DNA from: Paenibacillus oralis
GTDB lineage: Bacteria; Bacillota; Bacilli; Paenibacillales; Paenibacillaceae
Direction: 5' to 3'
Length of the DNA stretch: 64,000 bases
NCBI RefSeq assembly: GCF_003863965.1
Contig: NZ_RRCN01000001.1
Location: 6,135,071-6,199,070 of the forward strand
The notes below the pieces were generated by a model. That model ran no database searches and was not told where the DNA came from. It worked only from the letters and a program-made list of their open reading frames with translations. This document shows positions 25,104 through 33,581 of the stretch, one piece after another (the first letter of the stretch is position 1; every line of letters begins with the position of its first letter). A program made the position numbers and the translations under genes.

Positions 25104-25904
25104 TCAAACGTTTTTGCAGCACCCGCAGTCGGGATTGCAGCGGAGCGAAACGGTATAATTGCTCATATTCAGCGTGTTGAACCGGTGCATGACATTGATG
25201 AACGGACGGCCAACCCCGGTAATCCACTTCACCGCCTCCAAAGCGGCCAGGCAGCCGGCCAGGCCGGAGGTGGCGCCCAAAACGGGAAAGCCGAGGGGTT
25301 CCCATTCCTGCGGGCGCTCCGGGTACAGACACGCAAGGCATGGCGTCGTTCCCGGGACGATCGTCGTCAAGGAAACCTCAAACCCGTACATGGCCGCCTC
25401 GACCAGCGGTTTCCCGGCGGCGACGCATAAGCGGTTCAATGCATAGCGTTCGGGAAAATCGTACCTCGCGTCGATCACGATATCGGCCGCTCTTACCCAA
25501 GGCCCGCTTTCCGCAAGCGTGATCCGGGCATTATACCCTTCAATGATCACCTCCGGATTGACTCGCTTCAGGCTCTCCACTGCCGCAGCCATCCGCTCCT
25601 CCCCTATTTGGGCGGAATCCATCAGGATTTGCCGGTTCAAATCCGGCAGCCGGATTATCCCTTCATGCGCCAGGATCAGCTTGCCGATCCCCGCGGCCGC
25701 CAAATAAAGCGCCGCCGTTCCGCCCAGCCCGCCGATGCCGGCAACCATCACCGCCGCTTCCTTCAGTTTGCGTTGACCCTCCCGTCCCAGCAATTTGAGC
25801 TGGCGGTCATAGCGGAGAAGCTCCTTTACAAGCTGCTGGTTCTCCTCCACGTATTGCGGGCTTTCCATCTTCTCCACCGCGTTTTGCTCCGTAGTTCCCG
25901 GCAC
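25104..25904 (-). CDS. hesA: HesA/MoeB/ThiF-family adenylyltransferase HesA
   Basis: A 266-residue E1-like protein. The nucleotide-binding loop VMVAGIGGLGGTAALYLAAA is at about residues 52-71, the Arg finger and Asp in LPDLNRQIL near 88, and Cys pairs occur in CLACLYP and in the C-terminal CNPDCGCC, which probably bind zinc. The family activates a C-terminal carboxyl or transfers sulfur in cofactor synthesis. A hesA gene between nifX and nifV is a hallmark of Paenibacillus nif operons. The start is a GTG preceded by GGGAGGGGGGA. Confidence 0.9.
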   Translation of the reverse strand: MPGTTEQNAVEKMESPQYVEENQQLVKELLRYDRQLKLLGREGQRKLKEAAVMVAGIGGLGGTAALYLAAAGIGKLILAHEGIIRLPDLNRQILMDSAQIGEERMAAAVESLKRVNPEVIIEGYNARITLAESGPWVRAADIVIDARYDFPERYALNRLCVAAGKPLVEAAMYGFEVSLTTIVPGTTPCLACLYPERPQEWEPLGFPVLGATSGLAGCLAALEAVKWITGVGRPFINVMHRFNTLNMSNYTVSLRCNPDCGCCKNV

Positions 25905-25945
25905 GTCGTCCCCCCTCCCTTTTTAAAAACTTAAAGATGTCCCCG

Positions 25946-26446
25946 TTAGCGCGCAGCCGCGACTTCCTGATGCCGATCCAGCCAATCCAGCGCCTCCCGC
26001 ATTTGGTTTAACACAAATTTCTCCAGTTTCGCCGCGGAAGTAAACGGAAACCGCAGCCCGGCCCGCAGCGTGACCGAGGAGAGGATCAACCGGCCGCTGG
26101 ACACGATAGCCCTTCCGAACCCCTCCCCGTTCATTTCCACCATGCTTTGCATAAGCTGCTCCGTTTCCACCTCGAGCGTCACCGCCATTGCTTGAAACAC
26201 ATGCTCGACCTGTAACCGCAGCTTGGAGTTGGGTGTGCAGTCCTGACTTAGCGCCTGCTTCTCCTCCGGAGTAAATAACAGCAGCCGGACGATCTTGTCT
26301 TCCTCGCTTAGGCCTCTGCCCTTGCCGAAGTAATCGTAAGCATCGATCATTTGACAAAGAGACCGGTTAAAAGACGCTAACAATCGCCGGTCCCGTTCCC
26401 CCGCAAATTCAGCATTTCGTCCTTCCCATCGTTTAGCTCCTTCCAT
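25946..26446 (-). CDS. NifX-associated protein (DUF269 family)
   Basis: A 166-residue mainly helical protein. KLRLQVEHVFQAMAVTLEVE followed by MVEMNGEGFGRAIVSSGRLI, then LRAGLRFPFTSAAKLEKFV and the ending LDWLDRHQEVA match the pattern of the nifX-associated nitrogen-fixation protein (DUF269, PF03270) of proteobacterial nif clusters. It begins 15 bases after nifX with AAGGAGGGGGAGG. Some Paenibacillus nif clusters are known to carry one to three extra genes between nifX and hesA; this fills that slot. Its biochemical role is not established, but position suggests a part in FeMo-cofactor trafficking. Confidence 0.82.
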   Translation of the reverse strand: MEGAKRWEGRNAEFAGERDRRLLASFNRSLCQMIDAYDYFGKGRGLSEEDKIVRLLLFTPEEKQALSQDCTPNSKLRLQVEHVFQAMAVTLEVETEQLMQSMVEMNGEGFGRAIVSSGRLILSSVTLRAGLRFPFTSAAKLEKFVLNQMREALDWLDRHQEVAAAR

Positions 26447-26461
26447 GCCTCCCCCTCCTTG

Positions 26462-26872
26462 TTATCCCTCGTTGCGGCTCTCCTCTTCTTGCTCCGAAGC
26501 GGCCTCCTCCTCGGCAAGCAGCACTTTGCTCAGCCACATCGGCGGCTTGCCGCGCAGCATTTCCAGCAGCCTGCCGATTTGTTCCTCGATCGGAACGCCG
26601 GGCGCCACCTTTACCGGCATCATTTTCCGCCGGGTCACGCGCGCCGCGGCCGATGCTCCGATTTGCATCAAAAACACCAGCGTACAATCGCCGATCAGGG
26701 AAATCCGCACATCGATTTTGCCCGATTCATCCGGGGAAATTTGCGTGGGAACGATCCGGTTTTCTATAAACCTGGCGTCCCCGGGGCGGACTTCATAAAC
26801 GGCAAACATCGGGCTGTGTCCGAAATGGGCGTTTACATGAACGCCGTCATCCGTGGCAAACGCTACGCGCAT
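26462..26872 (-). CDS. nifX: Nitrogenase cofactor carrier NifX
   Basis: A 136-residue protein of the dinitrogenase iron-molybdenum cofactor-binding family. MRVAFATDDGVHVNAHFGHS at the start is typical of the fold, with His at the cofactor-handling position. The C-terminus has PPMWLSKVLLAEEE, a NifX hallmark, followed by an acidic Glu-rich tail. It binds NifB-co or FeMo-co precursors while they move between NifB, NifEN and apo-dinitrogenase. It overlaps the nifN end by 26 bases. Confidence 0.92.
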   Translation of the reverse strand: MRVAFATDDGVHVNAHFGHSPMFAVYEVRPGDARFIENRIVPTQISPDESGKIDVRISLIGDCTLVFLMQIGASAAARVTRRKMMPVKVAPGVPIEEQIGRLLEMLRGKPPMWLSKVLLAEEEAASEQEEESRNEG

Positions 26873-28172
26873 GCTGGTTCTCCTCCCTTCGGATGAGCCG
26901 GTTGCCCGCTTTGTTGATCAGCTCCAGCGTCCCGCGGTATCCCACCGTCAGGGACATGTAGGCTCCAAGCTCGTCGAGAACCGGAAAACCCATCGCCATA
27001 AACGCTGCGCCGCAGCGCTCGGCCCCGCTTTTTCCGTGCGAATTGCTGATCCAGAGGTCCGCCCCGGCCGCCAGCCGCTCGGCATCCTCCAAATCGCCGA
27101 TCCAGATTTTCTCGTCCCGCCGCTGCAAAGATGGCGTCTCGCAAGAGGCGACCAGACCTTGAAAGCCAACGCCCATCTCCTTCAGCCAGGAGACCGCCGA
27201 ACCGAGGTGATCCGGCTCCAGGGCTACGACCGCCGTTGCCCCGGCATAATTGAAGTGGGCGTCCAGCATGCCGTCGAGCAGATTTTCCCGCTGCCAGCGG
27301 TAACGCCAAGGGACGGGTTCCCCGCTGAATTCCTGTAGAAAATAAAAAAATTCGTCGCTCGCCTTAAGGCCCGTTACGCCCTCAAATACCCGGTAAGGAA
27401 CGCCCGCCGCGTTTTGCAGTCTCCGGGCGGGACGCTCCATGCTGGAACCGATGGCGATCGTCAGCTCCGAGCGGAGCAATTGGCGGGCGGAATCCAGCGG
27501 CACCCCGCCGCGGGTGAGCGGCGAAAAACCGGTCAGCAGATGCCCCGATAACGAGGTGGACACATCGGGCAAGGCGATGACCTCCAGACCGAACGAAGCG
27601 ATGGTTTCTTTGAGCTCCATCACGTCCGCCGCCGTCAGAAAAGAACCGGGCAGCAGGTTAACTTGCCTTTTTACCGGCCGCTGCGGTTTGCGCCCCGTCT
27701 GCTCCAGCAGGCCGTCGATGACCGACTCGACCATCGCGCCGTACCCCGACTCCAGGGAGCCGCGGTAATCGGGCAGCGAACAGGTGACCAGCAGCGTGTC
27801 GCGGAGATTGCGCTTGCGCTTGAATGTTTTGATTCTTCCGGCGTAATCCGCGCCCGACGCCTCCGTGAGCGCGGTGCTAATGACGCCTATGCAATCCGGG
27901 CGATGCTTCGCCAGCACCGTCTCAAGCGCCTCCTCCAAATTCCGGTCGGCATCGAAAATCACGTCCATCTCCTGCAGCGCGGTTGTCTGCACCGCGATCG
28001 GCTCCCGGTAATGCCGCGTCAGCAGCGTTTTCGCAAACGCGGCGCAGCCTTGGGACCCGTGGATGATCGGCATCGAACGGTAAATGCCCTGCAGCGCCAG
28101 CACTCCGCCGAGAGGCTGGCCGATTTTCAGGGGATTGCTGCTTAACGGCTTGTTCGTTTTGTTAATCGTCAT
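26847..28172 (-). CDS. nifN: FeMo-cofactor scaffold subunit NifN
   Basis: About 441 residues, homologous to NifK. NPLKIGQPLGGVLALQGIYR is near the N-terminus, IIHGSQGCAAFAKTLLTRHY carries the conserved cluster Cys, and CIGVISTALTEASGADYAGR precedes the central Rossmann domain. With NifE it forms the NifEN scaffold on which NifB-co matures to FeMo-co. Two adjacent ATGs (28175, 28172) follow GGGAGG; the second has better spacing. The start overlaps the nifE end, implying translational coupling. Confidence 0.93.
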   Translation of the reverse strand: MTINKTNKPLSSNPLKIGQPLGGVLALQGIYRSMPIIHGSQGCAAFAKTLLTRHYREPIAVQTTALQEMDVIFDADRNLEEALETVLAKHRPDCIGVISTALTEASGADYAGRIKTFKRKRNLRDTLLVTCSLPDYRGSLESGYGAMVESVIDGLLEQTGRKPQRPVKRQVNLLPGSFLTAADVMELKETIASFGLEVIALPDVSTSLSGHLLTGFSPLTRGGVPLDSARQLLRSELTIAIGSSMERPARRLQNAAGVPYRVFEGVTGLKASDEFFYFLQEFSGEPVPWRYRWQRENLLDGMLDAHFNYAGATAVVALEPDHLGSAVSWLKEMGVGFQGLVASCETPSLQRRDEKIWIGDLEDAERLAAGADLWISNSHGKSGAERCGAAFMAMGFPVLDELGAYMSLTVGYRGTLELINKAGNRLIRREENQHARSVCHG

Positions 28173-29529
28173 CATGTCCCTCCCTTTCCCAAGGAGCCGG
28201 CGTCCGCACCAGATCCCACACCGGATGCTCGAGGGCAAACGCCATCTGCTTGGCAAGGCGGATTAACCCGTCATAACCCGCAAACGCGGTATGCCGTTCC
28301 TGATTGATGTCCACGAACGGAATCTGCTCTTTTAAGGCCATGTACATGTTGCGTCCGCCGGCGATGACCAAGTCGGCCTTGCGTTCGCGCACCGTTTTGA
28401 GGATGCGCCCGGCTCCCCCTTCGGCAATGTATACCGCGTCGTCTCCGACCCGTTCGGCGATCCGGGCGATTTCTCCGTCGGTGCTTTTATTCGTGCCGAC
28501 ACCAACCACCTTGATCCCGAGCTCCTGCAACGCGGAGATCACCGACCAGCTTTTGACGCCGCCGGTATACAGCACCGCCCGTTTGCCTTTGAGCTGTTTG
28601 CGGAGCGGTGCCAGCTCGCGCATCACGCGGGCTTCCTCATGCTCGACCAGGCGGTCGACGCGCCGCTCCACCTCCCGGCTGCCCAGCAGATAGGCCAGCT
28701 GACGCAGGGAATAGCTCGTTTCCTTGGCCCCGTAAAACGATCCCTCAAAATAAGGAATCCCGTATTTGCGCTCCATTTTGACCCCAAGGCCCAGCAGCGC
28801 CCGGCTGCACACGATCATATTGACTTTGGCCCGGTGCGCCCCGGCAATTTCCTTATATCTTCCGTCCCCTGTAATTTTGGCATGAATTTGAATGCCGGCC
28901 TGATTCAGGAGCTTTTCAATATCCCAGATTTCGCCGGCGATGTTGTATTCACCAATCAGATTTACGGCCGTGTCCATGGCGGCGTTAGGCTCCGCGGTGC
29001 CGATCACGTATTGAAGGAGCGCCTCCCCGGCTAAGCGGGTGCCTAAGTTTTTGCTGCCGACGAATCCGGGGCTGTTGACGGGAATGCAGGCGATCCCCAG
29101 TTCGGCGGCCGCCCGCTTGCATACCGCATCGATGTCTTCCCCCGTAAGCGCCGAGACGCAGGTCGAATATACAAAAACCGCCGGCGGCGCAAAACGCTTC
29201 GCGATGTATTCGATCGCCGCGCGCAATTTTTTCTCTCCGCCGAAAATGATATCGTGTTCGCCCAGATCGGTCGTAAAACCATACGCCGACAGCCGTGGCC
29301 CGCTCGACAAGCTGCCCCTCGTCCCCCAGCTGTTCCCGGCGCACGCGCTGGGACCGTGAACCAGATGCGCCGCGTCCGCGATCGGAACAAGCGTAATTTG
29401 CGCTCCGTCAAACGAACATCCGCCCGCCGCTTCGCCGGGTTTTGGCCTTGGACACGGCTTGCTTTGCGGTTCCTCTTTGCCGCAGGAATCGCCCATTCCG
29501 GCATAACCTGTGATACTCATCGCTTCCAT
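28162..29529 (-). CDS. nifE: FeMo-cofactor scaffold subunit NifE
   Basis: A 455-residue NifD homologue. Cluster-ligand regions are visible: GGCSFDGAQITLVPIADAAH near residue 37, HGPSACAGNSWGTRGS near 60, and FVYSTCVSALTGEDIDAVC near 120. The pattern TDLGEHDIIFGGEKKL is typical of NifE. It forms an alpha2beta2 complex with NifN. An AGGAGGG ribosome site precedes the start by about ten bases. An 82-base gap separates it from nifK, the longest gap inside the operon. Confidence 0.94.
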   Translation of the reverse strand: MEAMSITGYAGMGDSCGKEEPQSKPCPRPKPGEAAGGCSFDGAQITLVPIADAAHLVHGPSACAGNSWGTRGSLSSGPRLSAYGFTTDLGEHDIIFGGEKKLRAAIEYIAKRFAPPAVFVYSTCVSALTGEDIDAVCKRAAAELGIACIPVNSPGFVGSKNLGTRLAGEALLQYVIGTAEPNAAMDTAVNLIGEYNIAGEIWDIEKLLNQAGIQIHAKITGDGRYKEIAGAHRAKVNMIVCSRALLGLGVKMERKYGIPYFEGSFYGAKETSYSLRQLAYLLGSREVERRVDRLVEHEEARVMRELAPLRKQLKGKRAVLYTGGVKSWSVISALQELGIKVVGVGTNKSTDGEIARIAERVGDDAVYIAEGGAGRILKTVRERKADLVIAGGRNMYMALKEQIPFVDINQERHTAFAGYDGLIRLAKQMAFALEHPVWDLVRTPAPWEREGHDDD

Positions 29530-29611
29530 CCGTTCTGATCCCTCCTGCTATCCGAAATGTTCTTGTCCCGGCATCCCGGCATCCTGGCGGATAACCGATT
29601 GACCCTGTACG

Positions 29612-31144
29612 TTAACGCACAAGGTCAAAGCTGTGGGCCGGAGCGTCTTCATCCAGCCGCTCAAGCACCGTATTTACGAATAAGGTCAGCAGATTCAAGG
29701 TACCTTGATATCCGATGATCGGATAGCGCTGCAGATGATGCCGGTCAAATATCGGAAAGCCCACCCGGAGCAGCGGCACCCCGGCCTCTTTGGCCGCGTA
29801 TTTCAGATGGCTGCTGCCGACGGCCAGATCCACCGGCTCATTAAACAATAGGGAGCGCATATGCCAAAGATCGCGGCCGATATGCACTTTACCCTCCGCG
29901 CCGTAAGGGCTGGACGACAAAGCCAAGTTTGCCTCCTGTGCGAATTCGGCGTCACCGTTGGAGCAAACGATATGAACCGGCTCCATCCCCAGCTCCAGAC
30001 AAAAGCCGATCAAACCCAATAGCAAGTCCGGGTCTCCGGCCATCGCCACCCGTTTGCCGTGCAGGTAATTGTGGGAATCGGTTATCGCGTCGACGACCCG
30101 GGCCCGTTCCTGCAGCAGCGTTTCCGGGACCGGCCTGCCGCTCAATTCGCCGATCGTTTCCAGCAGGCGGTCGGTGGCCGCGACGCCCAGCGGCGTGTGC
30201 AGCGACTGGACCGGCTGCCCCCAAGCCTCCCCGATATATTCCGCCGTTTTGCGCAGGCTGTATTTTTGCAGTGCCAGCGTCCCCGCCGCATTCGCCGCGG
30301 CCGGCACATCGGCCAGCCGGGTTCCGCCGTAATAATACGCATAAGTTCCGTCCGCTCCGGAATCGAAATTGCCGCTGTGATCGCCCAGCACGGTGTAGTC
30401 CGCCCCAAACAGCTCCAGGATGCGCCTAAGCTCGGAGAAGTTGCCGGTATACGGCTCGAATCCAAGCAGAACGTTCAGCTTGCCGCTGCTGTCCGGATCG
30501 GCGGCTTGCCCTGAGGAACGTTCGTACAGGTAACTAACAATCGCCTTCAGCATGTTGTCGTAGCCGGTGATATGCGAGCCGGAAAAGCTGGGCGTATTGG
30601 CAAAAGGAATCGGCATCCCCTCCGGCAGCACGCCTTCCTTCCGGGCGTTGCCGATAAAGGCCGACAAGTCGTCGCCGATCACCTCGGCCATGCAGGTGGT
30701 GCTCATCGCGATCATTTCGGGTTTGTAGAGCGCGACGCTTGTCTCCAGCCCATCGATCAAATTGCGCATCCCGCCGAACACGGCGCCGTCCTCCGTCATC
30801 GACGAGGACACCGCGGGAACCGGCTCTTTGAAGTGGCGGGCGAAATGGCTGCGAAAATAGGCGGTGCACCCTTGCGAGCCGTGGATGAACGGCAGCGTTT
30901 TTTCAAAGCCCAAGGCGGCCATCACCGCGCCGAGCGGCTGGCAAGCTTTCGCCGGGTTCACAACCACCGCCTGGCGGGCAAAGTTTTTGTCCATATACTC
31001 CTGCGACCTGGTATATGCTGCGGTTTGCAGCACCTCTTCCTCCGGGCAGGCGTTTTCGAACTCGCGTTTTCTTTCCCGCTGCCGGACGTATTTTTCACTG
31101 TCGAACAGCTTGTTATGGTCCAAAATCGTCCTAGGTTCGCTCAT
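29612..31144 (-). CDS. nifK: Nitrogenase MoFe protein beta chain NifK
   Basis: A 510-residue beta subunit. P-cluster ligands lie in VVNPAKACQPLGAVMAALG (near residue 64), FIHGSQGCTAYFRSHFARHF (near 90) and STTCMAEVIGDDLSAF (near 150). It pairs with NifD to form the dinitrogenase. The start is ATG at 31144, six bases after AAAGGAGG; its ATGA overlaps the nifD stop by four bases. A longer in-frame extension has no ribosome site. Confidence 0.96.
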   Translation of the reverse strand: MSEPRTILDHNKLFDSEKYVRQRERKREFENACPEEEVLQTAAYTRSQEYMDKNFARQAVVVNPAKACQPLGAVMAALGFEKTLPFIHGSQGCTAYFRSHFARHFKEPVPAVSSSMTEDGAVFGGMRNLIDGLETSVALYKPEMIAMSTTCMAEVIGDDLSAFIGNARKEGVLPEGMPIPFANTPSFSGSHITGYDNMLKAIVSYLYERSSGQAADPDSSGKLNVLLGFEPYTGNFSELRRILELFGADYTVLGDHSGNFDSGADGTYAYYYGGTRLADVPAAANAAGTLALQKYSLRKTAEYIGEAWGQPVQSLHTPLGVAATDRLLETIGELSGRPVPETLLQERARVVDAITDSHNYLHGKRVAMAGDPDLLLGLIGFCLELGMEPVHIVCSNGDAEFAQEANLALSSSPYGAEGKVHIGRDLWHMRSLLFNEPVDLAVGSSHLKYAAKEAGVPLLRVGFPIFDRHHLQRYPIIGYQGTLNLLTLFVNTVLERLDEDAPAHSFDLVR

Positions 31145-32595
31145 GCCGTCACCTCCTTTTTTTGCCGGTCCTTCACCAAATTCCATACCGGACTGTTGAT
31201 AGCCATATCCATGTCCCTGGCGAACACCTTAAACCCGTCAAATCCATGATAAGGGCCGCTGTAATCCCAGGAATGCATTTGCCGGAACGGGATGCCCATT
31301 TTGTGGTAAACGTATTTTTCCTTCACGCCGGCGCCCATCAGGTCGATATCAAGCCGCTGGGCGATCTCCTCCAGTTCGTACGAGCCCGGATCGTCCATCA
31401 GGATCGTCGCTTGTTTCAGCTCGGGAATCGTTTTTAAATAGTCGTCCTTGTGGGCGAATTCATAACCGGTCGCCACGATTTCCATGCCCAGGTCCTCGTA
31501 AGCGCCGATCGTATGCCGGGCCCGCAGGCCGCCGATCAAGAGCATGACCTTCTTGCCGTCGAGGCGCGGACGGTATTTGGCGATTACCGCGTCCATTTCG
31601 TCCTTATAGCGGGCGATTACTTTTTCGCAATTTTCCTGGATCGTCTCATCAAAAAAGGCCGCGATCTTGCGCAAGCTTTCAATCGTTTTGGTCGGACCGA
31701 AGAAGTTGTACTCCAAGGACGGGATCCCGTACTGGTTCTCCATCACTTCGCACATGTAGTTCATCGAGCGGAAGCAATGGATGAGGTTCAGCTTCGCTTT
31801 ATGCGCGGTCATAATCTCCTGGAGCGTGCCGTCGCCGGACCATTGCCCGATGACCCTTAGGCCCATCTCCTCCAGCAAAATCCGCGATGCCCAGGCATCC
31901 CCGCCGATATTGTAATCGCCGATAACGTTGACGTCGTAAGGGCCGCATTCCTTAAGCTCCGCCCGGCCCATCAGAAAGTCGCGGATGGCGTCGTTGGCGA
32001 TATGATGCCCAAGCGACTGGCTGACGCCGCGGAAGCCTTCGCAGCGTACCGGCACGATCGGGATACCCAGCTCCTTGCTCATTTTTTTGGCCACGGCTTC
32101 GATGTCGTCGCCGATCAGGCCGACCGGGCATTCCGACTGGATGGTAATCCCTTTGGCCAGCGGAAACATTTCCTTGATTTCCCGGCAAATGACCTCCAGC
32201 TTTTTGTCCCCGCCAAACACGATATCCGTTTCCTGAAAATCGCTGGTCACCTGCATGGCCGTAAAATTGTCGATCCCCAGCATGCCGCTGGCATAATTCC
32301 GCCGCGTGGCCCAGCTGTATTGGCCGCAGCCGATCGGCCCGTGGCTGATGTGGACCATGTCCTTGATCGGTCCCCATACCACGCCTTTGGAGCCGGCGTA
32401 GGCGCAGCCGCGGATCGTCATCACGCCCGGCCGTGACTTGACGTTGGATTTGATGGCGCATTTGCTGCAGTCCTGCTTGTTGTCCTCCTCTATCACTTCG
32501 TAGTGGCGTTTGCGCTCTTTTTTCGCCTTTTCGGGGAAAATCTCCAGGATCTCCTCGACGAGCTGTTTCTTTTGGATCACGTCCGTCGTTCCCAT
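31141..32595 (-). CDS. nifD: Nitrogenase MoFe protein alpha chain NifD
   Basis: A 484-residue alpha subunit. P-cluster Cys residues sit in TIRGCAYAGSKGVVWGPIKD, SHGPIGCGQYSWATRR and TIQSECPVGLIGDDIEAVA. The FeMo-co side has the substrate-gating His in SQSLGHHIAND, the ligand Cys in LIHCFRSMNYMC and the ligand His in FRQMHSWDYSGPYHGFDGF near residue 450. All key residues are present, so it should be an active Mo-nitrogenase. It follows nifH by 59 bases. Confidence 0.97.
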   Translation of the reverse strand: MGTTDVIQKKQLVEEILEIFPEKAKKERKRHYEVIEEDNKQDCSKCAIKSNVKSRPGVMTIRGCAYAGSKGVVWGPIKDMVHISHGPIGCGQYSWATRRNYASGMLGIDNFTAMQVTSDFQETDIVFGGDKKLEVICREIKEMFPLAKGITIQSECPVGLIGDDIEAVAKKMSKELGIPIVPVRCEGFRGVSQSLGHHIANDAIRDFLMGRAELKECGPYDVNVIGDYNIGGDAWASRILLEEMGLRVIGQWSGDGTLQEIMTAHKAKLNLIHCFRSMNYMCEVMENQYGIPSLEYNFFGPTKTIESLRKIAAFFDETIQENCEKVIARYKDEMDAVIAKYRPRLDGKKVMLLIGGLRARHTIGAYEDLGMEIVATGYEFAHKDDYLKTIPELKQATILMDDPGSYELEEIAQRLDIDLMGAGVKEKYVYHKMGIPFRQMHSWDYSGPYHGFDGFKVFARDMDMAINSPVWNLVKDRQKKEVTA

Positions 32596-32654
32596 TCTCC
32601 AACCTCCCGCTCCTTTATTTATCTCTTAATCTGGAGTCAAACGCGCGGCTGCGC

Positions 32655-33518
32655 TTAAAGCGCGGTTTTCATCCGCTTCATGGCCTCTTCCTCGTTTTCG
32701 ATGACCCCGAACTCCATCAGCAGGTCTTCCAGCTCCTCCATGCTGATTGGTGTCGGTATCGTCAGCATGTCGTTGTGCAGAATTTTGTCGGCCAGCTGCT
32801 CGTATTCGGCGGCCTGGGAATGGCTTTCGTTGTACTGGGTAACGGTCATTCTCCGCAGCTCGGCATGCTGCACCACGTTATCCCGCGGCACGAAGTGGAT
32901 CATCTGTGTGTTCAGGCGGCGGGCAAGCTCGGTGATCAGCTCATCCTCGCGGTCCGTGTTGCGGCTGTTGCAGATTAAGCCCCCGAGGCGCACGCCGCCG
33001 CTGTTGGCGTATTTCAAAATGCCGCGCGCAATGTTGTTGGCGGCGTACATGGCCATCATTTCGCCGGAGCAGACGATGTAAATTTCCTCCGCTTTCTTCT
33101 CCCGGATCGGCATGGCGAAACCGCCGCAAACCACGTCGCCAAGCACGTCGTACGAAACGAAATCCAACCCTTCATAGGCGCCTTCCTCTTCGAGGAAATT
33201 GATCGCCGTTATAATGCCGCGCCCCGCGCAGCCGACACCCGGTTCCGGACCGCCGCATTCCACGCACTGGATGCCGGCGAACCCTTCCTGAATGACGTCC
33301 GCCAGCTCCAAATCCTCGACCGAACCCCGCTCCGCCGCCAAATGCAAAACGGTTTGCTGCGCTTTCGTGTTCAGGATCAGCCGGGTGGAGTCCGCTTTCG
33401 GGTCACAGCCGACAATCATAATTTGTTGATTGAATTTTTTGGCCAGCTGGGCCAGCGTATTTTGCGAAGTCGTCGATTTGCCGATTCCGCCTTTTCCGTA
33501 AAATGCGATTTGTCTCAT
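32655..33518 (-). CDS. nifH: Nitrogenase Fe protein NifH
   Basis: A 287-residue Fe protein. The P-loop is FYGKGGIGKSTTSQN at residues 5-19. The 4Fe-4S ligands are in GVGCAGRGIITAINFLEEEG (near residue 97, with the Arg that is the usual ADP-ribosylation site) and DVLGDVVCGGFAMPIREKK (near 132). It passes electrons to NifDK with ATP hydrolysis and takes part in cofactor maturation. The ATG at 33518 is preceded by GGAGG. It lies between nifB and nifD as in other Paenibacillus clusters. Confidence 0.97.
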   Translation of the reverse strand: MRQIAFYGKGGIGKSTTSQNTLAQLAKKFNQQIMIVGCDPKADSTRLILNTKAQQTVLHLAAERGSVEDLELADVIQEGFAGIQCVECGGPEPGVGCAGRGIITAINFLEEEGAYEGLDFVSYDVLGDVVCGGFAMPIREKKAEEIYIVCSGEMMAMYAANNIARGILKYANSGGVRLGGLICNSRNTDREDELITELARRLNTQMIHFVPRDNVVQHAELRRMTVTQYNESHSQAAEYEQLADKILHNDMLTIPTPISMEELEDLLMEFGVIENEEEAMKRMKTAL

Positions 33519-33581
33519 AGGAATGACCTCCATTTAGGAAATTTGATTTGAGTTGAAAAAATAGCGACGGGAATTAACGTG

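Noticed and set aside
24127..25158. 343-codon plus-strand frame opposite nifV
   Set aside because: Antisense shadow of nifV, rich in Gln/Arg/His and without domains.
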